The notes: generated by a model not told the origin, from the sequence alone. A DNA stretch of 64,000 nt from AP-15 sp963797115 (GCA_963797115.1 CAWCOH010000001.1:1364001-1428000); one strand, 5' to 3'. Shown: positions 54,444 to 63,240, counted from the first letter of the stretch. Numbers and translations are program-made.

Positions 54444-54529
54444 CTTGTGTCCCGTTCTCTTTCTCGAGCAGAATTTCTACACCTTATAGGTGAAACCAGA
54501 GCGCATGTCCCGTTTCGGAAAGCCATCTA

Positions 54530-55670
54530 GTGTCTAATTGCGTAGGTTAACGATAGTATACCGTAACTGGGCACCCTTGACCTCGCGCTTGCGCCAGAGG
54601 AAGGGCGCGGCGTTGCGGTTGTAGGCTTCGGTGAAGTCGCGGATCGCCTGAGCGAGTTGCTCGACGCCGGCAAAGCTGGCGCCGGCCAGGGCCTTTCGGC
54701 TGAAGATGCCAAACCAGATCTCCACTTGGTTGAGCCAGCTGGCCGAGGTCGGAGTGAAGTGGAAGGTGACGTTGGGGTGCGCCGCCAACCAGGCATCGTT
54801 CTTCTTGTGGGTGGAGAGGTTGTCGAGGATGACATGGATCGCGCGATCGGGCGGGTGCTCGGCGACGAGTTCGGTCATAAATGCTTGGAAATCGACGCGC
54901 TTCTTGGTCTGGGTGGTCTTGCCGCGAATGAGGCCGGTGGCGACTTCGAGCGCCGCGAACAAGTTGACCGTGCCATGCCGTTTGTAGGTGCTCTTGAGGC
55001 CTTGAACAACCTTGCCGCTGCTGGTCAGCACATACCCCCGGGCCCGCTCCAGCGCCTGGATCGTCGGCTTCTCGTCGACGCTCAAGACCAGCGCATGTTG
55101 CGGCGGGTTCAGATAGAGCCCGATGATATCGGCGGCTTTGGCGGCAAATTGTTGGTCGGTGCTGACGCACCACGAGCGCCGGCGGCGCAGTTGCACCCCT
55201 TCCTTGCGCAACAAGCGCCATATCGCATCGTCCGAGACGCCCAGGGCCGCCGCCACCGACGCGCCGTCCCAGCTGGCCGATCCCTTGGGAGGCGGCAATT
55301 CCAGTTGGTGCAGAACCCGCAGGCGCAGATCGGCGCCATATTTCGGGGTCTTGCCCGGCCGCACCCGATCGCGCAACCCGGCCAGTCCCGCCGCCGCAAA
55401 GCGCTTGCGCCACTGACCAACCGTATTCGGGCGCACCCCAAGTTCGCGACCAACCGCGTCGTTGCGCTTACCCTCCAGGCACGCCAACACGATCTTGGCC
55501 CGTTCCACCAGACGCGCCTCCTCCGTCCGACTGCGCGCCAGCGCCATCAGCTCAGCTCTCTGCTCCGCTGTGCAGCTCAGCGCAATCGCCACTCGTGCCA
55601 TCGGACACCTCAGCTGGTATGCTCACCCGAGGCATCCTACTTAATATCGTCTATTAACGCAATTAGACAC
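54530..55670 (-). mobile_element. second IS630-family insertion sequence
   Basis: The element is 1141 bp long with perfect 14-bp inverted ends GTGTCTAATTGCGT. It is flanked by TA on both sides (54528-54529 and 55671-55672). It is a different IS630 type from the copy at 40872, with a distinct transposase. It separates the DUF6602-like gene from the unrecognised gene at 55729. Confidence 0.9.
54534..55601 (-). CDS. IS630-family transposase
   Basis: The 355-residue transposase has an N-terminal HTH (VERAKIVLACLEGKRNDAVG, ELGVRPNTVGQWRKRFAAAG) and the DDE core: LVLSVDEKPTIQALERARGY, IHVILDNLSTHKKND and TPTSASWLNQVEIWFGIFSR. The reading is intact and almost fills the element, with the stop overlapping the left inverted repeat. 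The enzyme is probably active. Confidence 0.93.
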   Translation of the reverse strand: MARVAIALSCTAEQRAELMALARSRTEEARLVERAKIVLACLEGKRNDAVGRELGVRPNTVGQWRKRFAAAGLAGLRDRVRPGKTPKYGADLRLRVLHQLELPPPKGSASWDGASVAAALGVSDDAIWRLLRKEGVQLRRRRSWCVSTDQQFAAKAADIIGLYLNPPQHALVLSVDEKPTIQALERARGYVLTSSGKVVQGLKSTYKRHGTVNLFAALEVATGLIRGKTTQTKKRVDFQAFMTELVAEHPPDRAIHVILDNLSTHKKNDAWLAAHPNVTFHFTPTSASWLNQVEIWFGIFSRKALAGASFAGVEQLAQAIRDFTEAYNRNAAPFLWRKREVKGAQLRYTIVNLRN

Positions 55671-55728
55671 TAGGTCGGCGAAGGGGCTCGAAATTGTTTA
55701 TTACCGGCTTTCTCATGCGATCATCGGT

Positions 55729-56436
55729 CTACCGGCTGTCTGGTAGTGTTGCCATGGTGAAGCCGTGGGTGTTCACGTCTTCGAGAAATTTCTGATTGAG
55801 GTTACGAATGTATTTGAGCGTGGCGACCGCTTCCCGAGCATAGGCAAAGAACTCGGCCCACAGAATTCCCATCACCCCCGAGCCCTCCCAGGCTTCGAAG
55901 ATCCGGGCTTTCCTGGGATTGTTGTGCGCGAGACCGCCGTAGATGATTACGTCGACGAGTGTCCGGACCAGGATGCGTCGCTCTCCGAACCTCACAGTCG
56001 CGCACCCGTCGAGATACCCGTTAAGTTGGTGTCTTGCGTCTTCGAAGTACTCCCGGAGGCTGGACGGCATCCACTCTTTCGCATAGATCTTGGAGAGAGA
56101 GGGAATTGAAAGTGTGTCGTTGCGCTGAGTGAATACACGGTAACTCAGTACGAACGCGTCAATTTCGTCTTGACTGAAATCTTCGAGCCATGATTCGACG
56201 AGACCGCTGAAAGAGAGTTGCAGACCCTCATTCTTCTCGAACGCCAAGTTGTCCATTTTAACGACGACGTTTGGGATCTCACTCTCATAACGCTTGGCGA
56301 ACCCGGATTGCTCAAGCCGATCGACGCGCCTGTTGAATTGGTGCAAGATTTCAAGATCGCGCGCGATCGGCGCGAGTATCTCTTCCGCCTCGGCGGCGCT
56401 CAAGCCAGCTTCCTCAATGCCGTGCAGTTTTGGCAT
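55729..56436 (-). CDS. hypothetical protein, helical, accessory-island gene
   Basis: I do not recognise this 235-residue protein. It looks mainly alpha-helical, with no signal or membrane segment, and contains AEEILAPIARDLEILHQFNR, FSQDEIDAFVLSYRVFTQRN, ARHQLNGYLDGCATVRFGER and YGGLAHNNPRKARIFEAWEG. AGAGG precedes the ATG. A short upstream reading ends in a TAATG overlap with the start. Codon use is less GC-rich than in the core genes, and the neighbours are a toxin-antitoxin relic, a nuclease-like gene and an IS630, so a defence or mobile-element role is possible but unproven. Confidence 0.7.
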   Translation of the reverse strand: MPKLHGIEEAGLSAAEAEEILAPIARDLEILHQFNRRVDRLEQSGFAKRYESEIPNVVVKMDNLAFEKNEGLQLSFSGLVESWLEDFSQDEIDAFVLSYRVFTQRNDTLSIPSLSKIYAKEWMPSSLREYFEDARHQLNGYLDGCATVRFGERRILVRTLVDVIIYGGLAHNNPRKARIFEAWEGSGVMGILWAEFFAYAREAVATLKYIRNLNQKFLEDVNTHGFTMATLPDSR

Positions 56437-56715
56437 TAAGTTAACCTCTCATGAATCATCCCGATTACCAGCGCAACACCGAGCGTGAGATCCCGATGGT
56501 TATCGGTGCTAGTAACGAGGTTTCTGTAAAAATATCTTACCTCCATGGGCAAAGTGGGTAACGGCGTACCCTGGTATCCAATGCCATCGTTATGTCCGAA
56601 GCCGCCCACGCCCCAGCCCAATACCGTCGAGCGGAGCTTTCGGTCCTATTGCGTTAATCCCCAGGGCGAGTTGCCTCAGCGGTAAAAGGTCGAAGCATTG
56701 GAGGAGGACCAAGCC

Positions 56716-57672
56716 ATGCCCCTGACGACGGACGAAAAACTTCTGGCCCTGAGCCGAGAAGCCATTGAGGTGTTTGACAAAGCCAATGGCGGGGTTCATC
56801 CGGGGTTTAGACCCGCGCATGCGAAGGGCATCCTGCTGCGAGGCACGTTCGCGCCGTCGCCGGAAGCCGCTGCGCTGACCCGGGCGCCGCATCTGCAGCG
56901 GAATTCCACGCCGGTGACGATCCGCTTCTCGAATTTTGCGGGAATTCCGACCGTTGCCGATAACGACCCGCAGGGCGCCGGCCCGCGCGGGTTTGCGGTG
57001 CGCTTCCACCTTGCCGAGCATGTTCACACCGACATCATCGGTCATTCGGTCGACGCCTTCCCGGTGCGCACCGCGGAAGGGCTCGGGGAGTTCCTCAATG
57101 CCTTGATCGCCACCGATCCCGCCGGGCCGCACCCGAATGCCATCGAGCAGTTCCTTGGCGCGCATCCCGCGGCTTTGAGATTTGTCCAGATCCCCAAGCC
57201 CATTCCGACCAGCTTTGCGAGGGAGTCGTTTTTTGCGGTATCGGCTTTCAAGTTCACCAACGCCGAGGGTATCGCCCGCCACGGGCGTTTCCGGGTATTG
57301 CCAGTCGCGGGGAACGAATATCTCAACGAGGCGGCAGCCGCCGCGCGCGGTGCAAACTTTCTCTTGGACGAGATCAAAGAGCGCGTTGCAAAGGAGCCCA
57401 TCAGGTTTCGCGTAGCCGTGCAGTTGGCCGAGGACGGCGACACGACCGACGATGCCACGATCCGCTGGCCCGAGGGGCGTCCGCAACGCGCGTTCGGCGA
57501 AATCCGCCTGCAGGAAATCGCTCCAAACAACGCCGGTGAGCAGCAACACATCATATTCGATCCGATCCCGCGGGTGGACGGCATCGAAGCCTCGGCCGAT
57601 CCTCTCTTCGAGCCGCGAGCCAACATTTATCTGATGAGCGGGAGGCGCCGCAGAGCCGCCGAGGCGCGCTAA
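56716..57672 (+). CDS. catalase-related peroxidase (SrpA-like, small catalase fold)
   Basis: The 318-residue protein has the catalase fold in short form: GVHPGFRPAHAKGILLRGTF with the distal His, PVTIRFSNFAGIPTVADNDP, GPRGFAVRFHLAEHVHTDII and SFFAVSAFKFTNAEGIARHG. Small catalase-like proteins usually act as haem peroxidases on organic substrates rather than as true catalases. GGAGGAGGA lies about eight bases before ATG 56716. A longer reading from 56698 overlaps that site. The proximal Tyr is probably in the C-terminal FEPRANIYLMSGR. Confidence 0.88.
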   Translation: MPLTTDEKLLALSREAIEVFDKANGGVHPGFRPAHAKGILLRGTFAPSPEAAALTRAPHLQRNSTPVTIRFSNFAGIPTVADNDPQGAGPRGFAVRFHLAEHVHTDIIGHSVDAFPVRTAEGLGEFLNALIATDPAGPHPNAIEQFLGAHPAALRFVQIPKPIPTSFARESFFAVSAFKFTNAEGIARHGRFRVLPVAGNEYLNEAAAAARGANFLLDEIKERVAKEPIRFRVAVQLAEDGDTTDDATIRWPEGRPQRAFGEIRLQEIAPNNAGEQQHIIFDPIPRVDGIEASADPLFEPRANIYLMSGRRRRAAEAR

Positions 57673-57990
57673 TGTTCCAGAGTCATTCATACGATTCACC
57701 GGGCAACGGCGAGCCCTCGCTCACAACAAGTCCCGCTACACCGGCGGAAGCCGGTGCCCACGGCGAAAGTGGATCCCGGCCTTCGCCGGGAAAGCGCGGA
57801 GGGGATGTCGAGCTGCATCGAACTCAATGAATCGGCGCGCTAGTCGCCAGAACGCGCGCAGGGCGGGACCGGCCTTGCACCATTACGCGCGGATGACGCC
57901 TTCGCCCCGAATGCGCCGTTGCCCAAAACGCGCAAACGGGAGATCTTGACCATGAACGCCGGCATCGGGCGGCTCGTCAGGGAGAATGCG
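57673..57990. other. intergenic region with REP-like palindromes
   Basis: This 318-bp gap contains two palindromes, ACCGGC-GGAA-GCCGGT at 57740-57755 and CCCGGC-CTTC-GCCGGG at 57775-57790, of the same family as those near 48640-48757. A GTG/ATG reading to the GFA gene could begin at 57952, but the family N terminus starts at 57991. No other gene is seen. Confidence 0.6.
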
Positions 57991-58398
57991 ATGAAGGTCA
58001 CCGGGCGCTGCCATTGCGGTCAGATCAGCTTCGAGGCCGAAATCGATCCGGCCCACGTCAGGATCTGCCATTGCACCGATTGTCAGACCCTCACGGGCAC
58101 CGCTTTTCGTACGAACGTGTCGAGCTTTCCCGGCAGCTTTGTCCTGAGGAGCGGAACACCGAAGATCTACATCAAGACCGCTGAAAGCGGGAACAAGCGG
58201 GCGCACGCGTTCTGCCCCGAATGCGGCACTCCGATCTATTCGACGGCCCCGGGCGCCAACCCAGCGTCCTATGGCCTGCGGGTGGGTGCGCTCGACCGCC
58301 GGGCCGAGCTACGTCCGGCAAAGCAGGGCTGGTGCCGCTCGGCGCTGCCCTGGTCGATGGACATCACCGGTGTCGAGCGCTTCGAGCGCCAACCTTAG
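57991..58398 (+). CDS. GFA-family protein (glutathione-dependent formaldehyde-activating-like)
   Basis: The 135-residue protein starts MKVTGRCHCGQISFEAEIDP and has the family zinc ligands: CHCG, VRICHCTDCQTLTGTAFRTN and AFCPECGTPIYSTAP. These small proteins bind zinc and glutathione adducts; only some act on S-hydroxymethylglutathione. GGAGAA precedes ATG 57991. An ATG at 57952 with GGGAGA is an alternative and would add 13 residues. This copy is intact, unlike the one at 40559. Confidence 0.88.
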   Translation: MKVTGRCHCGQISFEAEIDPAHVRICHCTDCQTLTGTAFRTNVSSFPGSFVLRSGTPKIYIKTAESGNKRAHAFCPECGTPIYSTAPGANPASYGLRVGALDRRAELRPAKQGWCRSALPWSMDITGVERFERQP

Positions 58399-58807
58399 CA
58401 TCGAGCGGCAGCACCGATTGCTGCGCCCCGGGAATGTTGACGGCCGGTTTCAGCGCATCGCCGTCGCCGGTTGATGCGCCTCCAGGCAGGTGCGCACCCG
58501 GTTGATCGCCCGAAGCCTTCAGCTCCGGCGGCTCCTTCCAGGGATGGACCGTCCTCGGCATTTGGCGCCAGCGACGCGATATCGAAAGCAACCCGGTAGG
58601 AGTGTGCCGGCGGACGAGATCGAACGGAAGCGCGAATTACCGGCCTCAAGCTCAGGGGAGCAGGCGCATGATCAGAGATCGGGCGCATCCTCTTCGGCCT
58701 CGCGCCCTGATACGGCGATGTTCGCCTTCTAGCGGGACATCAGATCTTGCGATCATCGCACAGGTTTTCTACACTCTCGCCAGCCGCTCAAAAAGGAGAG
58801 TCCAGGC
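58399..58807. other. intergenic region, no gene recognised
   Basis: This 409-bp stretch has several short overlapping readings on both strands, none with a ribosome-binding site, family motif or consistent start. The AAAAAGGAGA at its end is the ribosome-binding site of the next gene. It probably includes that gene's promoter. Confidence 0.4.
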
Positions 58808-59740
58808 ATGGCACAAGCATCGGAGAAATTTACCGCGGGTCCCCTGACGTTCACCGTCCGGCACGAGCTGTGGGACGGCAACATCCACGACCATGCCGAT
58901 CAGGGCGTGTCGATCGAGGTGAAGGCGGATGTCGTCGGCAAAGAGACGACGCTCTTACGGTTTAACTGCTTCGATTTCGAAAAGAGCTACGTCTACGGGC
59001 CGGAAAACCCCAACCCGGAGATCGCCGGATCGGAGATGATGGGCGGCGATCTGCTGACCAACCTTTACCGCATGGACGCCACCGTCGACGGCAACCCGAT
59101 CGGCTGGACAATCAAGACGCTCGGGACGAAGCTGCCGAAAATGCTGCAGCGCGCGGGCTATCCGGCGATCGCCGAGATGACCGACATGGCGGCGGTGCGC
59201 GGCGTCCTCCCCGAGGTCGAAGCCTGCGCCCGCGAGTTCTATGCGACCAAGCGAAACACCGTCAAACACAACCGCGGCACCGACATCTTCGAAGCCGGCA
59301 ACATCCGCTTCGGCCTCGAAATGCGGCGGCAAGCCGGGGGAGACGGCGGTCTCGCCATCCATGTGCTGGCCGATATCGGCGGCACGCCGGGCAAGGCCTA
59401 CACAGAGGAAACCGAGCTCCTGGCCTTCGACCACTTCTGGAACAGCCCGCATTACCACTACGGCCCGCGCAACAAGAACCATCGCATCTACTGGGACCGG
59501 ACGCTGGTCGAAAACCCACTCGCCTGGACCCTCGAGCAGTTCGAGAGTGGAAAGTTGCGGGCGATGATCGAGCGGGCCGGTTATCCGGGGGTCGCGGCCG
59601 ACCTCGACACCGACAAGATCGCGTCGGTCCTGCCGGTGATGAAGGAGCGAGCCCTCGAAATGTGGGAGGAGGGCGAGCGGCTGACCGGCCATCCCGGCCT
59701 GCCGTTGGAGCCGACGCCGAACCTCGCCGCCGCCGAGTAG
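58808..59740 (+). CDS. hypothetical protein made of two related halves
   Basis: This 310-residue cytoplasmic protein has no signal. AAAGGAGA lies nine bases before the ATG. Its two halves are clearly related: the first has SIEVKADVVGKETTLLRFNC, FDFEKSYVYGPENPN, IGWTIKTLGTKLPKMLQRAG and YPAIAEMTDMAAVRGVLPEV; the second has AIHVLADIGGTPGK, LLAFDHFWNSPHYHYGPRNK, LAWTLEQFESGKLRAMIERA and GYPGVAADLDTDKIASVLPV. The YGP-N and RAGYP motifs recur at about 160-residue spacing. The second half is His-rich (HYHYG). I do not recognise a function. Confidence 0.82.
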   Translation: MAQASEKFTAGPLTFTVRHELWDGNIHDHADQGVSIEVKADVVGKETTLLRFNCFDFEKSYVYGPENPNPEIAGSEMMGGDLLTNLYRMDATVDGNPIGWTIKTLGTKLPKMLQRAGYPAIAEMTDMAAVRGVLPEVEACAREFYATKRNTVKHNRGTDIFEAGNIRFGLEMRRQAGGDGGLAIHVLADIGGTPGKAYTEETELLAFDHFWNSPHYHYGPRNKNHRIYWDRTLVENPLAWTLEQFESGKLRAMIERAGYPGVAADLDTDKIASVLPVMKERALEMWEEGERLTGHPGLPLEPTPNLAAAE

Positions 59741-59814
59741 CAGCGCGCGAGGGAGAGTTCGTAGGGGGGGCGGGCACCGCGAAACCCGCCTCCGGCTCCG
59801 TGGCCACGGTTTGA

Positions 59815-60033
59815 GTGGATGGACTGACCGCATTCGGCCTGTTTGCGGTCACAGCCATGCTGGCTTGCTACTCTCTCGAAGACCGCAGTTCGTGGTTTAT
59901 TCTCGCCTTCGCTGGATCCTGCGCCCTCGGCTCGGCTTATGGGTTTCTGCAAGGTGCTTGGCCGTTTGGCGCGATCGAAGCGATATGGACCCTCGTTGCC
60001 CTGCGCCGATGGCTCTACGCCGGCCGGACCTGA
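59815..60033 (+). CDS. small membrane protein, conserved-looking
   Basis: The 72-residue protein is largely hydrophobic with two or three helices (AFGLFAVTAMLACYSLED, WFILAFAGSCALGSAYGFLQ, IEAIWTLVALRRWLYAGR). It is of a type often seen in alphaproteobacteria, with an SxWFILAFAG core. The start is the GTG at 59815 in the sequence GAGTGGATGGACTG. No function is known. It lies 74 bp after the two-halved protein and converges with the CDF transporter. Confidence 0.7.
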   Translation: MDGLTAFGLFAVTAMLACYSLEDRSSWFILAFAGSCALGSAYGFLQGAWPFGAIEAIWTLVALRRWLYAGRT

Positions 60034-60144
60034 GCCGCGCCGCACCTTGGGGTCAGCGAGGCCGGCAGGTCGGCGTCTCGACGGCCAGGTGCCGCCGACG
60101 ACCAGCAGGCCGATCAGCAACATGCTGACAGGGTCATCGAGGCG

Positions 60145-60834
60145 CTATGGCGTGCCGACATCCTCGACCTGGAAGCCGCGCCGCGCAACAGCATCTGCTG
60201 CGGTGTTTCTGTTGCTCGCGAAGCCTCTTAGTTCTGCCGACGCCTGTCGGATAATGTTCCGGGCGCCCGAGACGCCGAGACCGGCCATGATCAGCGCAAC
60301 CGCGAAATCGGGCCACCCTGTCCCCGTGCCGAACACGCCAACCGCCGCGACCAAGACAGCGAGATTGCCGATCACATCATTCCGCGAACAGATCCAGATG
60401 GAGCGCATGTTCAATTCGCCCGACCTGAACCGATAGAGCATGACCGCTACACACGCATTCGCCAGTAGGGCGGTGATCCCGATGACGCTCATCAGTTCCG
60501 CGCGGGGAATCGTTCCGTGGAGCAGGTGCCAGGCAGTGCCGGCGAGAACGCCGATGCCGAAGATTCCCATTGTCGCACCCTTGATGAGCGCGGCACGGGC
60601 ACGCCACACCAAGGACAGACCGGCAACTGATAGGCTGATCGCGTAATTGCCCGAGTCGGCCAGGAAATCCAGCGCGTCCGCCTGCAAGGCGCTGGAGCCG
60701 GCGATGAGGCTCGCGCCAATCTCGGCCATGAACATCACGAGGTTGATCGCCAGGGCGATCCAGAGGGCACGCCGAAACCCGCGATCGGGATGATCAGGAG
60801 TTTCGGGTCCGCAACCGCAACAAGATGCACTCAT
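60145..60834 (-). CDS. cation efflux (CDF) family transporter, short form
   Basis: The 229-residue protein begins MSASCCGCGPETPD, a Cys-rich start typical of metal-handling CDF proteins, and continues with membrane helices: FRRALWIALAINLVMFMAEI, GSSALQADALDFLADSGNYA with the DxxxD-type metal site, and SIWICSRNDVIGNLAVLVAA with the second (RNDVIGN) site. It lacks the C-terminal cytoplasmic metal-binding domain and ends soon after the last helix. It exports divalent metals, probably zinc or cadmium-like ions. The start is set by the ATG at 60834. Confidence 0.88.
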   Translation of the reverse strand: MSASCCGCGPETPDHPDRGFRRALWIALAINLVMFMAEIGASLIAGSSALQADALDFLADSGNYAISLSVAGLSLVWRARAALIKGATMGIFGIGVLAGTAWHLLHGTIPRAELMSVIGITALLANACVAVMLYRFRSGELNMRSIWICSRNDVIGNLAVLVAAVGVFGTGTGWPDFAVALIMAGLGVSGARNIIRQASAELRGFASNRNTAADAVARRGFQVEDVGTP

Positions 60835-60981
60835 GATCCCCGATATGGGCACCGGCATTAGACCCGCTAATCCCTTTAACTCATGGCGATTGACGGGTTG
60901 ATGGGATCATCCGGTGTGAATTGGCTCTCTGGTCGGGCAAATGGCCGGCAACCGAAACTAAAAGCGGGTTGTCAGATGCTC

Positions 60982-60991
60982 TGGTATACCA
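60982..60991. promoter_or_regulatory. TGGTATACCA palindrome, GntR operator candidate
   Basis: TGGTATACCA is a perfect 10-bp palindrome 13 bp upstream of the GntR start codon, followed by a partial repeat ATATACC. FCD-type GntR regulators bind TNGTNNNACNA-like sites, so this is a likely autoregulatory operator that may also control the frc gene downstream. Confidence 0.55.
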
Positions 60992-61003
60992 TATACCTCG
61001 ATC

Positions 61004-61813
61004 ATGTCCGAAGCCAACTCGCGCCCCAGCCTTGTCCTCCCAGGCCCTATGCTGGACATGCCGCGGCTGGACACCGGCACCACCTTTCGCAAGGAAGCCT
61101 ATGCCGCGCTGAAGCGGGCGATCACCGCGATGAACATCTACGACCATCCGCGCGAGATCCGGCTCGACGAGCGGCGGCTCTCGGAGGGGCTCGGCGTCAG
61201 CCGCACGCCGATCCGCGAGGCGATGACGCTGCTCGAACAGGAGGGGTTTGTGCGCACCCGCCCGCGCCGCGGCATCTTCGTTGTGCGCAAGACCAAGCAC
61301 GAGATCGTCGAGATCATCACGGTCATGGCGGCGCTCGAAGGCATGGCCGCACGGCGTGCCACCGAGCGCGCCGCGGCGGCCGACATCGCCGAACTGCACG
61401 GCCTGATGGACGATTTCTGTAACGGCAACAGCGGCGAGCGGCTCGCCGAGTATTCGGATGCGAACATCGCCTTTCATCAGGCGATCATCCGGATGAGCGG
61501 CTGCGCGCTGCTCGCCGAGATGACGGAGAACCTATTCATTCACATGCGGGCGATCCGCAAAATTACGATCCACCAGGACAACCGGGCGGCGCGCTCGATC
61601 ATCGACCATATGCGGATCATCGAAGCGCTCGAACGCCGCGACGCGGAGCTCGCCGAGCGGCTGGCGCGCGAGCACACGTTGGGGCTGGCCGCCCATGTCG
61701 AGCAGCACGGCGATTTCCTCGACACGACCGGCGATGAAGTGACGGGCCCTGCGGCATCCCAAAAAACCGTCGCCCCCGCGAAAGCGGGGGCCCAGGGCCT
61801 GCCCCTGGCATGA
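61004..61813 (+). CDS. GntR-family regulator (FCD/FadR type), C-terminal tail from a palindromic repeat
   Basis: The 269-residue protein has a winged HTH (YAALKRAITAMNIYDHPREI, LDERRLSEGLGVSRTPIREA, MTLLEQEGFVRTRPRRGIFV) and an all-helical FCD ligand domain with the metal-ligand His/Asp pattern (YSDANIAFHQAIIRMSGC, SIIDHMRIIEALERRDAELA, REHTLGLAAHVEQH). The last 12 or so residues (VAPAKAGAQGLPLA) are coded by the REP-like palindrome at 61773 and are probably an extension acquired by repeat insertion. It lies directly upstream of frc and probably regulates oxalate use. Confidence 0.9.
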   Translation: MSEANSRPSLVLPGPMLDMPRLDTGTTFRKEAYAALKRAITAMNIYDHPREIRLDERRLSEGLGVSRTPIREAMTLLEQEGFVRTRPRRGIFVVRKTKHEIVEIITVMAALEGMAARRATERAAAADIAELHGLMDDFCNGNSGERLAEYSDANIAFHQAIIRMSGCALLAEMTENLFIHMRAIRKITIHQDNRAARSIIDHMRIIEALERRDAELAERLAREHTLGLAAHVEQHGDFLDTTGDEVTGPAASQKTVAPAKAGAQGLPLA

Positions 61814-61866
61814 ACAGGGGGGCGGGCGACAGAGCAGTGGCCCCTGGGTTCCCGCTTGCGCGGGAA
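61773..61866. repeat. REP-like palindrome pair between GntR and frc
   Basis: CCCCCGC-GAAA-GCGGGGG at 61773-61790 and TTCCCGC-TTGC-GCGGGAA at 61849-61866 bracket a GC-rich stretch. The first lies inside the end of the GntR coding sequence and the second in the gap before frc. Both arms are perfect. Such elements can form hairpins in the transcript. Confidence 0.75.
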
Positions 61867-61890
61867 TGACGAACGAGAGTGAGGCGAAGA

Positions 61891-63120
61891 ATGAGCAAAG
61901 CGCTGGAAGGTGTGCGGGTTCTCGATTTGAGCCATGTTCAGGCGGGCCCGACCGGGACGCAGCTGTTGGCGTGGATGGGGGCGGACGTGATCAAGGTCGA
62001 GATGCCCGGCCGCGGCGACATCACCCGCGGGCAATTGCAGGACGTCAAAGGCGCCGACAGCCTCTATTTCACGATGCTCAACTCGAACAAGCGCAGCATC
62101 ACGGTCAATCTGAAGTCGCCCAAGGGCAAGGCGGTGATTGAGGAACTGGTGCGGCGCTCCGACATCATCGTTGAGAATTTCGGCCCCGGCGTGCTCGATC
62201 GGCAGGGCTTCACCTGGGAGCGGTTCCAGGAGCTCAATCCGCGGGTCATCTACGCCTCGATCAAAGGCTTCGGACCGGGCCCCTATGTCGACTGCAAGGC
62301 CTATGAGAATGTCGCGCAATGCATGGGCGGAGCAGCAAGCACGACCGGCTGGGAGGACGGCCCGCCGACGGTGACCGGAGCCCAGATCGGTGACAGCGGC
62401 ACCGGCGTCCACACGATCGCCGGAATCCTTGCCGCACTCTACCAGCGCGAGCGCACCGGCAGGGGCCAGCGGGTCGAGGTCGCGATGACCGACGCGGTGC
62501 TCAATCTGTGCCGGGTCAAGATGCGCGACCAGCAGCGCCTGATGCGCGGGCCGTTGACTGAATACCCGAACAAGGAATTCGGCGAGGCGGTGCCGCGCGC
62601 CGGTAACGCCTCGGGCGGCGGCCAGCCAGGTGCCGCGTTACGCTGCGCCCCGGGCGGGCCCAACGACTATGTCTATGTCATCATCCAGCCGCCCTGCTGG
62701 GAGCCGCTGATGAAGCTGTGCGGCCGCGAGGAATTGATCGTCGATCCCGGCTTTGCGACCCCCGCCGCGCGCTTGCCAAAGATCCCCGAATGCTTCTCGA
62801 TCATCGAGAAATGGACGATGACCAAGACCAAATTCGAGGTTATGGCGGCCCTGAATGAGGTCGATGTGCCGTGCGGCCCGATCCTGTCAATGAAGGACAT
62901 CTACGAGGACAAGTCGCTGTATGAGCGCGGCATGCTGGTCGAGGTCGACCATCCGGCCCGCGGGCGCTACGTCCAGGTCGGCTCACCGATCAATCTCTCC
63001 GACTCGCCGGTCGAGGTGAAGCGCTCGCCGTTGCTCGGCGAGCACACCGACGTGGTTCTTGATTGGCTCGGCTACGGCCAGGACGACATCGCCGCGCTGC
63101 ACGAGGAGGGGGCCGTTTGA
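61891..63120 (+). CDS. frc: formyl-CoA:oxalate CoA-transferase
   Basis: The 409-residue family III CoA-transferase matches formyl-CoA transferase closely: LEGVRVLDLSHVQAGPTGTQ, SLYFTMLNSNKRSITVNLKS, NFGPGVLDRQGFTWERFQEL, CMGGAASTTGWEDGPPT, catalytic Asp168 in GAQIGDSGTGVH, and the glycine loop GNASGGGQPG at about 238-247 that characterises this enzyme. It moves CoA from formyl-CoA to oxalate, giving oxalyl-CoA for Oxc (46741). GAGG lies about ten bases before ATG 61891. The GntR gene upstream and formate dehydrogenase downstream fit oxalate catabolism. Confidence 0.95.
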   Translation: MSKALEGVRVLDLSHVQAGPTGTQLLAWMGADVIKVEMPGRGDITRGQLQDVKGADSLYFTMLNSNKRSITVNLKSPKGKAVIEELVRRSDIIVENFGPGVLDRQGFTWERFQELNPRVIYASIKGFGPGPYVDCKAYENVAQCMGGAASTTGWEDGPPTVTGAQIGDSGTGVHTIAGILAALYQRERTGRGQRVEVAMTDAVLNLCRVKMRDQQRLMRGPLTEYPNKEFGEAVPRAGNASGGGQPGAALRCAPGGPNDYVYVIIQPPCWEPLMKLCGREELIVDPGFATPAARLPKIPECFSIIEKWTMTKTKFEVMAALNEVDVPCGPILSMKDIYEDKSLYERGMLVEVDHPARGRYVQVGSPINLSDSPVEVKRSPLLGEHTDVVLDWLGYGQDDIAALHEEGAV

Positions 63121-63240
63121 TGTCCCCAGCGCTCCTCTTATTCCCCCTCGCCCCCCGCGCACGGGGGGAGAGGGTCGGGGTGAGGGGGGGGGTAGCCGCC
63201 GACAACCCTCACCTTCCCATCGCTTGCGCGATGGGCCCCT

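Noticed and set aside
56436..56621. Short minus-strand reading ending in a TAATG overlap with the 55729 gene
   Set aside because: The overlap is suggestive, but no Shine-Dalgarno site is found at its ATGs and the sequence matches nothing recognised.
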